Shown in pieces: positions 12,201 to 23,713 of a stretch of DNA of 64,000 nucleotides. The stretch comes from Chlorokybus atmophyticus (lineage: Eukaryota; Streptophyta; Chlorokybophyceae; Chlorokybales; Chlorokybaceae): positions 27,693-91,692 of the forward strand of contig RHPI01002262.1 of NCBI GenBank assembly GCA_009103225.1. Reading direction: 5' to 3'. The notes beneath the pieces are model-generated. The model was not told the DNA's origin. It was given only the letters and a program-made list of their open reading frames with translations, and searched no databases. Numbering within the stretch: position 1 is the first letter of the stretch; every line of letters starts with the position of its first letter. A program made the translations under genes and the position numbers.

Positions 12201-14022
12201 TCGGCGGAACGAGTTACTAGATCCTTACGGCTCCATCACCTACCAGCCGCTGCCCGTCGCACTGCCATTGTCCAACATGGCCAACATCAAAGTCAGCGTG
12301 TCGGGCTTTGCAGACTCCGAGCGCTCTGCACTTCTGCAACTAGCAAAAGTTCTTGGTGGAAAGAGTTATGAAACACTGTCCAGGAAGACAACTCACCTCA
12401 TTGCTGAAAAGCAAGGCACTGAGAAATGCCAGAAGGCGGCTGAGTGGGGCACAGTGGTAGTGTCATCCGCGTGGCTGTATAGTTGTGCAAAACAGGTACG
12501 CCAGTTTGTTTTGATCTGCATTTGGTTGTCATCCCAAGGTTATCGTGATGTATTATTAAGAAAACGACTAAGTATTCAAGGTATCGATTGTAAGCTGCGC
12601 TAGTTGTACCTACCTGCTGCATCGTTTATCTTGCAGGGCAAGTTGCTTCCGGCGGAAGATTTTTCCTTGATGGAAGCTCCACTTCTGGGCAGTGCAGCAA
12701 ATGCATCAATCGCCGATGTTCCCCAGATGGCATTGGTGCGGCGTGCTTCCTTGGTCAAGACCACCATTGTGTCAAGCAACATTATTGAGCCGCAACCAAG
12801 TTCATCACAGGCAAAAGCGGCCGCAGGGGTTGGAAGGAAGCCAAAACCTCAGAAACGAGCAAGAGTTCAGAAAATCACGCTCACCTGCACGCAGAGTCTT
12901 GCAGCCAGAGTGGATCCGTGGGATGCGGGTAGTTCACCATGGACTCAAGTAAGTTGTCACTGTTTCTGCAGGTTGTCTAAATGAACTGGTTGCAGCAATG
13001 GCCGTAACTGCAACCATACACAGGCATCGCAAGAGCCAGTTGCAGACGTTGTGGATGAGCCTCAACATGTAGAACAAGAACAGAAAGCAGCACATACCAA
13101 AGCGCAAGAAGAAGCACAAGAAACAGCACATACCAGAGCACAAGATATGGTATTTGCCGTGGAAATGCATGCGATGAGACCAGCTCTTCCTGACTCAGAG
13201 GGAATAGCGGCAGTTGAGGAGTTTCTTGCCAGAAGCAACATTGCGGTAAAGGTTTTGCCATGCATGTGCTGAGCCTGGCTGCATTTGCCTATGTGTGACA
13301 CGGAGCCATTGTGCAGGAGCCGACACTACCAAATAGGAGTGGAGCGACAGATGTCATACAATCAGTAAGCCTGCAGCTGGTTGTTGTAGGTTCTTTTGTT
13401 CACGTCCTCGTGCTTTGGGTTTGAATCGGTCTCAATGCCGTAATGCGTCAAGGTGATAAACGAGCCGCTGATGGAGCACAGCATCAACTTGGATGTTGGC
13501 AAGCGGCAGACACGCTCAGCCACCAAGCGCCAGCGCCTGTCGCTGGAGGGTGTTCGGCCAGCAGGTGTGGCAGTGAGCAATACTTGCAGTGGCAGCACAG
13601 CCAGCACTGCTGCGCATAGCACGGCTACCTTTGCTGCTAATGAGCCAGAGTCAGCATCTCAGTTTGCATCTCAGGTGAGCGGTTCATCACCTGCGTTTTT
13701 GTTGTCTGCAACCTTGCAGTATCCACGACTTGATGGGCTACTCATGTCAGCTTTGCATCACAAGTGAAGGGTTTGGAATGCACTGGAGGGTTCTGAACAC
13801 GCGTTGTTATTGTTACAGGTTGTTGGTTATGATATAGGTCAAAATCAGCAGCAGCTACTGGCTAAAGTTGGAGCAGGCATGCGCTCATCGCAACGTCTAC
13901 CAACACTTGCTAGCAGCCAACGAAGCGCCGGTGGCGCAAGCCGACTGGGTTCGAGCAACTTGATAGCCTTTGGCCGCTTGTGTCAGGCAGCTAACGGAAA
14001 CACCAATACACAAGAGGGCTAG
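9238..14022 (+). CDS. TopBP1/Dpb11/Rad4-like multi-BRCT replication and checkpoint scaffold
   Basis: Seventeen exons join in frame to 1106 residues: 9238-9432, 9562-9604, 9723-9853, 9882-9935, 9994-10137, 10227-10374, 10478-10604, 10693-10781, 10864-11080, 11159-11296, 11356-11492, 11606-12495, 12637-12948, 13024-13245, 13317-13364, 13453-13674, 13819-14022. All introns are GT-AG. About six BRCT domains can be read: near residues 12-105, 111-212 (end HIVSPDWVHRSW), 223-308 (FTGMILCVTGPD to VVSLRWFYNCV), 383-460 (HFVRAAWLEQCV), 580-655 (LKGKRISFVADLQQ to VTLAWLEACC) and 683-765 (IKVSVSGFADSE to SSAWLYSC). Basic clusters GRKPKPQKRAR and KRQTRSATKRQR in the tail look like nuclear signals. Family members bind phosphorylated partners at replication origins and activate the ATR checkpoint kinase. 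The start ATG opens a poly-alanine run encoded by GCG repeats. The second half was copied to 844-2820. Confidence 0.88.
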
Positions 14023-14992
14023 TCTCATGACCAGTACATCTGTAGTGGATTATTTGTGTTTGTTTCCGGGATCACGCTCGGTACGCACAGCTTTCGTTGG
14101 CTACAGGGTAAGTGGCACTAACAAACGGTTACCCGTTTTAGACGCATCGTGTGGGAACCCAGAGAGAGGGGCTGAGAGGGAGAGGGAGAGGGAGTTCAGC
14201 TTGTCTGCTTGCTGTTGCCATGCGAGCAAGTACTCAATTGAGTATGGACATGTATGCGTCTAATGGGGGGTGCTGGTGGTTGGGTAGTCTGGTAGTCACA
14301 TAGATATAGAGTATGCTAGCCGGTGGTGTTGTATAATTGTGTGTGATTGTCAATGGCATGGTATATCGTAATGGCATGTCATGCACATGCACAACAGCAC
14401 CTCGCATATCTTGCACTGTCTTGTGAATCAATCGGATGTGATGGCAATATCAGGAAGTGATTGGGCGAGGTACGGCTTGTTTCGAAGATATTGATTTAAG
14501 GCAATCAAGTATACATTCTCTCAGCTTCATTGGTGAAGTATTGACGCCACAAGGCAGCGGAAATGCGCGGTTAGTATAATTGCAAAGTCCAAAAACCGCT
14601 CAGGAAAGTAATAAGCAAGGTCGTTTACGGTCATTTTGTTTGTGACCGCCTTGTTGTTAATGATCAGCCCCAAACAGGGGTGGCTCAAAGGTCAAGTGTT
14701 GCAGAGGTTATTCAGCAGCAATCATATCCCACCCTTCGCCTGATGTACCCCATCTTCGTGCGCGTAAAACTGAAGGCAGCAAGCACTGATTTTGAAGCCA
14801 CCTTCAACACAGTCTGTTCGACATGACTGTATGTCGTAAGGGTTGTTGTACAAGTGACAAGTGGTGGTGCACTTTGCCCTTGTTATTTGTAACTTTGCGT
14901 TTGCTGCACAAAGTTCCTGACTTGCTTTTTATGCTATGCAACTAACACATTATACACTGACGAGCACAAGGCCCGGGGCCAACATCTGTAAT
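14023..14992. other. intergenic, no gene seen
   Basis: Holds a GA-rich run (AGAGGGAGAGGGAG near 14176-14193) and AT-richer sequence. It separates the convergent 3' ends of the TopBP1-like gene (+) and the fucosyltransferase-like gene (-). No RNA gene or conserved open frame was found. Confidence 0.5.
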
Positions 14993-17321
14993 TTACACAA
15001 TCCAGTCATAGTCATCCTCTACTGACGTAACGCATCTGTTGCTACGCTGTCTCAACACAACGCGCTCAGAAGCTGCCAGGTACTCCGCAATAAAGCGACC
15101 AATGTTGGAAGAATATGTCACAACCGCGTGCTCCGCGCTATGCACAAAAACCCACAACATGGCCAAAAAGTTGTCGTTGAACCACTGCTTCTGACCTGCG
15201 CCAACGCTCAGATGACCGCCCGCAGCCTCCAGCTCAGTCCTGTTCAGCAGCGTGTTGTACACCAAAGCCACATCTTCGCGCAGGTTGTGCTCTTCGGGAT
15301 GGCTCGTGATGTCCGCAATGGCTGTTTCGCTATCCGACATGAGCAGAACCGTGTTCCACTCCACACTTTGTTGCCGCTCAAGGGCTAACAGCACATTCAC
15401 AAATTCTGTATTCTGGCGGTACGCCTTGTGAATCCGCCAGTACTTGTCTTCCCAAGCTTTGTCGGTCTGGCGTATATGAATGCCAGCAACTGTCTTGGAG
15501 GGCTCCAAGTGGCCTTCAAATTGCGCCAAAAGCCGCTTCGCTAGCCTCAGAATTCTGGTATGAGGAACAAACAGGCGCTGTGTAAGAATGCTGTACAACA
15601 TGAACAATCTATCTAGCTCATGGACCCGGTCAAAATCAGCCTCCGAGTCCATGTAAACAGCCTTTGCAGCTTTGAGCAGCTCCCAAAGCCTGTCTGGGAA
15701 GGCTAAGTGAGGGATAGGGAAAGTGGGATCAACAATATGTACAGTTGGGTAGTCGTTGAGGCGGCTCAGCTGCTGTAGAAACTTGTGAACTGGCATCCTC
15801 CTGACTGTTTGTATGTGCGAGGTGGTGTCCCCAAGCTGCTTCTCTCTGTCGGGATGCTGCGACAGCTCGCAACCTGTCAAGTCAGGTATATAACAACGGA
15901 AGTCAGCGGGGACGCATCCTTCGAACGTGCGCTTCTGCTCGGGATCAGGCCACATCACCACAGTGCGTCCTGTGTGGTAGCCAGCGAGCAGCAAGCGCAA
16001 CCAATAGTGCATGTTGGACATCAGGCCTCCTCTCCACGGGCGCACGACAAGCCATTTCACAGCCGTGCAATCTGAAGGGTACTGTTGAAGGTGAAAGGCA
16101 TCCGCTACAATGTTTTGGGCATCGGCGGTCCATTGCAAGGCGTTGTCTGGAACAGGTATGCTTCTAACTATACAGCGACGCAACCTTGGTGGGAAGGATG
16201 GCTCATGCCTTGCGGCCTGTCTGTCTGCAGCTGATAACACAGTTCTATCAGCATGAATGGTGACCTGATCGGGGTAGCAATTGCTTATGCATGACGCTCG
16301 CTTGCACAGCAAATTTATGTATGCGCTCGAAGTCTCTGTGCAGCATGCATGCACCTTTTATAAACACCGTTGGATACTTACATGTGTTGGTTCGTGCAGG
16401 GACTTCCAGTCTGGGAATGGCAGGTTGCGGGGCTACTGGACGCCTGCTTAACAACTCACCCAGGTTCACGCAACGTAGGCAGCCTGCACACAAAGAGCAC
16501 GTAAGAAGCGCATTGCGGGTATGCAGGTAACAACAACTGCGACGCTGTAGCAGACCCCCGGGCACTTGAGCCATGCACAGTAGAACGGCATTGGACTGAT
16601 ACTCAACAACGGGGCGTTTCTGACTGGAAAATGCCACCTTGCTGGTCAGCATGGCAGCTACTGCAAGTGAGCGTAAGGCTGACAGGCCTAGCACAAGGCA
16701 CATCGAGGCAGCATGCCCTCAATCACCTTACATACAGTACAACATTCACCGCCTGTCCACTTGCCACACCATCCGTTGCTGCAAACTGTCAATGAGCTGT
16801 ATGTACGTGCATGTGTGAGGTGGCTTCGTGCATGTTACGACTTGGCGCTTGCTGAATTTCCCGCAACAGCACGGTATACCATAGCATGGGCACGACTTCA
16901 GCAGTTGACGCTTGGTTGGTTTGTCTCCATGATCATCACATGACAACTGAGCAAGCAATCAGCATGCTAGGGGCTTGCGTGTACCAAGCTAACTGCTAGG
17001 CAACAAGAACGGGGCCGCAGCCGACCAGGCCAGCCAGAGAGCCAGCAAGCAAACATGTCGAGTTTTACACAAGTTTTACAGACCTACGCCACTGGCCTGC
17101 CGCTGCTGATAGAGCTGCAGGTCAGTGTAGTTGGTTGATTGCTGCTCCTGGCTTCCAGCTACGGCCGCCGCCGCCTCCCGCCTGTCCGGCCCAGCGCCAA
17201 GCAGCGTCGCCCCCACCGCCGCCAGCAATGCAATGCCTCCCAGCAGTGCGGCGGCCTGCGCAAGTCGTCTCGCTCGGACGCTGCTGCTGCTCGGCCTGGT
17301 GGCAGCGCGCATTGCCGTCAC
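14993..17321 (-). CDS. GT23-family fucosyltransferase (FUT8-like)
   Basis: The large 3' exon (about 16270-14993) encodes a catalytic domain with RPWRGGLMSNMHYWLRLLLA near its start, the GT23 signature HIRQTDK (compare HVRRTDK of animal FUT8), an acidic MSDSETAI strand, and VVTYSSNIGRFIAEYLA near the end. Those are the GDP-fucose-binding blocks of alpha-1,6-fucosyltransferases, which add core fucose to N-glycans in the Golgi. A likely first exon, 17321-17084, gives a short basic tail and one membrane span (LLGGIALLAAVGATLLGAG), the type II layout expected for a Golgi enzyme; it ends in a GTCTGT donor. Exons between 17084 and about 16270 are small and not resolved, so the linkage is an inference. 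No SH3 domain like that of animal FUT8 is seen after the catalytic block. A different fucosyltransferase of the same fold (NodZ-like) is possible. Confidence 0.7.
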
Positions 17322-18229
17322 CAGGCCAAGCTTGGCCTGGTGTTGGCCTGGTCACCAGCCCCTGGTGCTCTGAGTGAGCACATATGCTTGCTCGGTGTAT
17401 ACTGCTGCACACGCATTGCGTATTAAGCATACTCCGTTGACATGGCATAGCACGGTCATGTTAGCATCCATGATTGTCATCTCATTGCCGCATGGACAAC
17501 TTGACATCTCGACGCTGCAATGCGCATGAGCCACAAGAACATCATGTACAATTGCATTTCCAATACATTGATGATAAAGTTCATGTACGCTACCTGTTGC
17601 AATAATAGTACGACTTGTAATGTTTGTTGTTATGTTGTTGAGGTATATGTTGTTGGGATATGTTTAACACATGAGCTACTTACAGTAATGGGGCATGCAT
17701 TGGTTGGCAATATCACAACACGCCAACGGCATGCAATCTGTTGCCGCGCGGGCAAAGAAGTATAACAATGCGTTCATTCACACGGCAACATATCGTCATG
17801 TTATTGTTTTACTAATCATATAAGTATGATTATCACCACTTGTGCGAATTCAAACCTAACGATATCTCTGTTGCTCGTGTAGCTTAAGTTGCGGTGATAC
17901 ACAAAAATTGGGCGTTTATCATGTTTTTTCGCCACGACATGAACGTGTAAAATTCCTTATCTTGTGTAGTACATCAGCTGACGCAATCCAAGCAGCATGA
18001 GGATCCCAAGCTCGTGAATTGTAATCTGATGTACACAAGCGTGAGGCCTTCCGCTAAAGTCTAAAGATTTCACTTTATATTTTACAACGCGCTTCATTTG
18101 ACTTACTTAAAAAAGTGACATGTTTCCATGGGAAGCTGTTTCCATTCTGAGGCGTACGTAAATCCGCGGCCTGACCTGTCACAAAAGCATGCCTCTTAGG
18201 GCCCCAAAATACAAAAGCGCTCAGTGAGT
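17322..18229. other. AT-rich intergenic, no gene seen
   Basis: Base composition falls here compared with the genic parts and stays low to about 23.0 kb. Only short chance open frames are present on both strands, and no splice-linked exons, tRNA or rRNA were found. Confidence 0.5.
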
Positions 18230-19050
18230 TTAAAGTGAATAGTGTGATAGTTGGAGTTTAACTGCGCAGCTGACAGTTGCAACTTGAAGCTGCTGGCGCA
18301 ATGATCCAATAACTTCGTAGAATGGTTTTGCATTATCATGCAAAAGCACTGCGTTAAAAGAGCTTTGGGATAGTTTATGACACGGTAAGTAATTTGGAAT
18401 GCGGTGAAAGCGTGAAATGTGCGTATACAATTCAGTTTTAATAATGCTTTGCAAATCTACAAGCAGCACCTTTTTAAGAATGAAATCGCTTTCCGAGAGC
18501 ACATAGTGCATATATGAGCAGCGGAGGATTGCCCTTCAACAGCTCCAGCGGGAAGGCCGTTAGAAGTAGAAGTTGTATCATTATATTATATCAATCTTCG
18601 TTGGCATCGAACGTCGTTCAGCACGTCAAATGTTTAATGGAGCTTCGCTCACTTTAAGCGGAGGTAGACGCAAATCCCTTACACTACTTTTTCTCCTGCC
18701 AGTAGCCGTCAAGTTGCTTGCGGACGCACGTGTGCTTTCGGTAATAATTACCGGCACGCTGCATAACCCATCCGCATTGGCTTCCTGCCGCACATTACCC
18801 ACAATCGTGATCAGATCGTCAAGCAGCTTTGCTAAAGCTGTTTTCAGAAGTTACTGCATTAGCCTACGTGAGAAGAGACAAGGTCGGCGCAAGCGCTTGT
18901 GAAGTCACATACCGGGCCAACAGCATGTGCGTACAGCGTGGAGCATAAGTGCATTGTTCTAGCATAATGATAGTTTGTGCATTTGTCGCTTGGAGTGGAT
19001 GCCCGCATCGATGGCAAGAACTGCTAATCAAGGCGTGCCCTCTGAGTAAC
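18230..19050 (-). pseudogene. decayed paralogue of the Crinkler/RHS-like gene
   Basis: The DNA at 18460-18905 resembles exon 5834-5420 of the Crinkler/RHS-like gene in the same orientation (shared stretches include GAGGATTGCCC, AAGGCCGTTAGAAGTAG and GGTAGACGCAAATCCCT-like sequence), and 18990-19045 resembles the Walker B exon end near 5960-6000 (CAAGGCGTGCCCTCTGA). The frame is broken repeatedly in that part. Downstream on the minus strand, 18511-18230 keeps a 93-codon open frame (SESDFILKKVLLVDLQ...) that continues past the point where the intact gene has an intron. It is an old paralogue, not a recent copy. Confidence 0.7.
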
Positions 19051-19725
19051 GCAACATGTAAAGCGTGTTTGACCCCCTAGCATATTATGATGTTTATCTT
19101 GACGTATCACTCAAAGTGCCACTTTCAAGTGGTATTGTCACCATGGTACATCCCATATACGTATTGTGAATTTCTTTTTATATTGCCAAAAATATAACAG
19201 CTGCATTGCTGCCGCTTTTTGGCATACAAAGTTTAGCACATTACGTATTGTCATCATGACAATTTATAATACATGATGTAACACATAACATGTTCTGACA
19301 TGTCACATTTGCAGGGCATAATGTAAAGCGCTTTATTGAGTGATGGCAATAGCCCTTCATAAGGAGTCATGTCGCGCTTTTAATACAGGTCTAGCGTAGA
19401 ACCCACATACAAGCGGTCTGCAAGTGGGTTTTATGGTAACGTTGATTACAAGCATGACATGCATGTAGCACGATGATATATGCTTCTAAACGCGAGTGAA
19501 ACACGTGACATGATTACAAGTCCATTGTGACAACCCTACTAGCTAGCAGCACAGCAGCCTAGTCTAAAATGCACTTACCGCCTATCTTTTTCAAACATGC
19601 AACACTGTTGCAACTTAATAACCTATATTGACATGCAAACTTTGCATATGATTAATAGGTGTGTTTGCCTTGAGCAATGGCAACATGGTAGACCATTACT
19701 CTGGTTTAACTTATCAAGGCCTAAT

Positions 19726-21372
19726 TGTAACGGGAAGGTACATTGAATTAACACAAATCGACCATAAAAGCGCGAAGTCTTTAAGGTTGAGTGGGCTGTA
19801 ACATTGGTGTCGGAGCTTGAGACCCGGGTTCGATTTCTGCCTTGCACACAGTTTTTCGCGGTCGTTGTTTCTCGATCCAATAACATCGTAATTGGTCGCT
19901 TTACAAGTGCCATCATCGATGGGTCGCGACTTGCCTAATGGCAGTCGCGCCGAACTGACCAGTTCAATCGGTGCGGCAAGGCGCGACTTGCCTATTGCGG
20001 CGACGCGACCTGTGGGGCCGGCAGCGTTTCGCTATGCGCGCGTTGACCGGTATGGGCCTAAATTGGCCGGTCCTTGGGTGGTGGGTGTTGGGCTTCGCGG
20101 GGTCGAGGGCTGGTGTGTCTCGAGCGGTTGAGCTGTAGCTGGTAGCAGCACAATGCTGCATGCAGATGATCAGCACATATACATATATTGTGGTACATAT
20201 GCAGAACGGCATGTGAGAAAGCAAACAAAGTACCCCCATGTTGAAGATACTTGCAGTAAGGAAACTGCATGATGATTCGGTGTGGTATCGCTGACACTGT
20301 CGCGGACGTGTAGCGTGAGTCAACAAGCCATTATTATTGCGTAATGCTGTGACGCAGTTCCTTGCACTGAGATGAATGGGAAGTTTCTACTGTTAAGTGA
20401 GGTGAATGAATGCAACAACCATAATGATGCTACACCCAGAATGCAACTAGCACACTGCCCACATACGTGCAACCAAGTCCACACCCATGACAGCAGTACC
20501 GTGTAAAGCGAGGTACTCGCTACACAGTAGTAGAGGTTTTCTCGGCAATCGGGACAGCTTGTTGTGCACAATCGGATTCCCTTCACAGCCTGCTGGTTGT
20601 GCGCGATAGGCAGAACACCAAGTCCACACACAGCAAACTCACCCAAGTCAAGCGCACACACGCACCCGGCATGCACAACTTAACTTAAGACTTCTCACTC
20701 ACAGTATCACCATGTATACAAGTACACAGTCTGTCTACTTATACAACCGTATGAACACGTGTGAGTCATTAGTTCAGCAAGCCTAACTGGGCTAATCATG
20801 GCTATGTGGTAGCTGTTCACTACTGAACTGTCTAGTTTAAACGGGCAGAAAGCGAGTCTGTCCGCGGGCAATGAGATAGACTCACAACGGATCAGCTAGG
20901 TGCGAGGGACCTCCTGATCGGAATTTCCAAGGCTTGGACTGGACCGCGAGGTTGGGTGGTCGACTTCCAACGTATGGCTAGGAAGTTGTGGGCGTAGGGT
21001 TGGAACTCCAACGTATCAGCTATGCGGGGTACCTACGAGGACCGCCTTGGAACTGTCAAGTCGTTAGGAATGACTGATGCCAGTAGCGCGGGAGAGTCGG
21101 ACTGGTTGAAGCGGATTGCTATGCCAATAGCCCGTGAGGTGGGCTGGATGTAGGCATACCCGTGGAGAATAAACCCTCCTAGACGGTTAGCATGACATGG
21201 GGCCGGTGACCGACCCTAATCAGACCCCTGGGATGATTCCCCAGCTGATGCGAGCCAGCTGCCTAGGACGTCAGCGTTCTTAAGTGGGGGGAATGTAACG
21301 GGAAGGTACATTACATTACCACAAATCGACCATCAAAATACAAAATCTTTTATGGTCGAGTGGGCTATGACA
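19726..21372 (+). mobile_element. TRIM-type non-autonomous LTR retrotransposon
   Basis: Short LTRs at 19726-19803 and 21294-21372 both begin TGTAACGGGAAGGTACATT and end in ACA; they are similar but not identical. The base T at 19804 is followed by TGGTGTCGGAGC (19805-19816), two mismatches from the plant initiator-Met primer-binding site TGGTATCAGAGC. A polypurine tract, AAGTGGGGGGAA (21282-21293), abuts the 3' LTR. TAAT flanks both ends (19722-19725 and 21373-21376) as a likely target-site duplication. The 1.5-kb interior has no gag or pol frame, so movement would need enzymes from another element. The orientation is given by the order PBS to PPT. Confidence 0.88.
20320..20676 (-). other. 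118-codon open frame inside the TRIM interior
   Basis: The frame has cysteine pairs (CAVCGL-like, then TTSCPDCREN) that hint at a zinc-binding fragment. It has no recognised homology and no splice context. It could be a captured host gene piece, as happens in TRIM/LARD elements, or chance. It is recorded only because it is the longest frame inside the element. Confidence 0.25.
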
Positions 21373-23614
21373 TAATTTTAATAAACTTAGCAATAACTTA
21401 GGCTACAACCAATACTTGTATGTCACATAAAGGTCTCGATGTTGATACATTGGCGCATTTGAATGACAAAGTGCGGGATTTGAGAAATGACGATTATTTG
21501 TACGTTAGCCGCTATGTGGATATGGTAAAGTTAAACGGGTTTAGTATTTAGGTATTAGCGTATAGCCCGCTGCTTATTGTTGTACATGTTAATTGAAGGC
21601 AAGCTACACATTTCGAACGGGGAGGGGGGGGAGGGGGGGGGGTGTCATGATTTGCTTGCTTGGCTTCTTGTCATTGTACATTGCATGTAAGATCCAGCAT
21701 TCGTATTGTTGTATAATCGGTCAATGCGAGTTTATAAGTAAAGCCATTCCAACCTCAGAAGATGCTTGTCCCGCAGCATGCAAAATACATTGAGAGCTCG
21801 ACCCTCGACTGTAAACGCACTAGCAAATATCGGTGAACGCTCCCCTTTTTTTGCATCTCACATATAAGTTGTGTGTGAACCATATACACTTGCCCTTTAC
21901 TACTGTGCAAGATCAAACATGCCGTGCATTAACAATCTTAAAAGCACCTTTATTTGCGTATACTTGAAATCAATATTCAACACGACGTGCACTGCCAATG
22001 TTTAAAAACCTCAGAAAAAAGTTTAAATAGGTGTTTATGTGAAGTAACTTATGTTTCGCTATGTGATGGGGAGCAAAGATATAGTTATGCTACTTATGAT
22101 CGGCTTTGGATTATCATATGCAACAATTAATGACCCATACTGTTTTTTGAACCAATGCTTCGTTTTATATTGGACTTCATAAGCGCCTTGATTGATTTAA
22201 TAAATCCTCCGCATCGTTTGGGTCAGATTGTTGAACGCCTTTAAGGTGGAATTTTTGCTGAACGTTAATTACGACCATCTCACCACCCTTCCCCTATTTT
22301 ATGTATTTGACATGACACGCCGCTATGCGATGTATAAATATCAACGCGTTTGCGCTAAAACCGTTTTTGCAACATGCAATGCAACAATATGATACGGCCC
22401 AAAACAAAAATGACTACATACGTATGCCATGACATGATGAATCTTGCAAGTATGACCTTGTGGAAAGGCCTAGCGTTTATACATATTTATTAACAAACAA
22501 CGAATTCACTGCCATCGACGTACCGTGCCACAACTTGTTGTTCAAACCGTTGAAGATGAATGGCATTCACGCTTTTTACCGTCAATGATACGCTACTATA
22601 TTTCTCGTATATATGGAGTTCATAATGTCCCACATCAAGTGCAATCCGCTTAATTGCTTATATTATTGAAACGATGTTTTTGTGATCAACGCACCTCACT
22701 CCATAGTTGAATGATGACAGTAACAAGTACACATAAACATTTTCATTCATCAACCACCTTCTACAATTATCATGAATGGTGTAAGTCAAAAACTTATAAA
22801 GTGCGACAATTATGTTCAATCATAACGCAATCGCGCTATGCATTGAATGCACAAGTCCGAGAAGCGCAGAACTTGGTTGTGTTCTGTTTTTATGTAATAA
22901 TGTTTAGTATAACAACTTGCACAATTAAAACTACTCTTGTTCATGATTTTGATAAAGCGTAACTTACTTTTACGAAATTGTTGTGGCATCAATGTATCTA
23001 ACTTCCATTATTTGAATGTCCCCATCTTAGGGGGACATCGCTCTAACTTACCATAAAAGGAGTGAAGCAATGCATGGTAAAGTGACGCGCGTGTTGAAAA
23101 TGCTTGCGTCCGGCCGGGCCTAGCAGCTAGTTGCGTCACCGGTCCTACACCTTGTCATGCCATAGTGCTCAGCAAAATTAATTGACTGGTCAATCGCTTC
23201 CTGCCTCGCGTGAAGCGAGCTGCCAGCTGGTACGGTGCAGACCTTGTCATGTGACCTCGTCACCATGGCACACAGCCGTGCTCAGCGGATGAAGCGGCGG
23301 TTTATGGGGTTCTAAGTAGGGTTAGGGCCCTTACGATGCGGACCGCAGCTCCCCAAGATGCCCCGCCGTCATGGAATATCCTCTACAGTACAAAGAAAGC
23401 ATTGTCCGTTTCGCAGCCGCCACCGCTCAGCATGGACTGCGCACCCCGCGGCTTGGTCCACCCATTGGACGGAAGCGCGTCGCTTTATCTCCGCGGTTGG
23501 CATCTTGTGTCCGCCGGACGCGGCATCTCGGACGTTGTCTTTGTATGTGCCGAGCATGTCTGGGTCTGGTCACGTCACGCGCGGCGCGGAGAAGCTGTTG
23601 TGTCGGGTGGAGCC
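21373..23614. other. AT-rich gene desert
   Basis: Contains a G-rich tract at 21620-21642 and otherwise AT-rich sequence with short chance frames (for example 22711-22962). No coding, RNA or mobile element signal could be supported. From about 23100 the composition rises toward the promoter of the next gene. Confidence 0.5.
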
Positions 23615-23623
23615 TATATAAAG
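23615..23623 (+). promoter_or_regulatory. TATA box of the secreted-protein gene
   Basis: TATATAAAG lies 91 bases before the ATG at 23714, in GC-rich sequence, which would place transcription start near 23645-23655. It is the clearest core promoter in the window and fits the strong codon bias of the gene it precedes. Confidence 0.7.
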
Positions 23624-23713
23624 TAGACGCAGACGGTAGCTTGTTCAGAACAGCCCCTCAGCCCCTCAGCCTTCCTTCTCTTGTCTAGTCTCATCCTTGT
23701 TGTTGTCGTCGCC

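Noticed and set aside
19815-19845. tRNA-like B box (GGGTTCGATTTC) suggesting a tRNA gene or SINE
   Set aside because: No cloverleaf can be folded around it; it lies just after the LTR and PBS and is better explained as part of the TRIM leader.
23336-23688. Overlapping frames upstream of the secreted protein, taken at first for an extra 5' exon
   Set aside because: They cross the TATA box and have no splice site joining them to the ATG at 23714.
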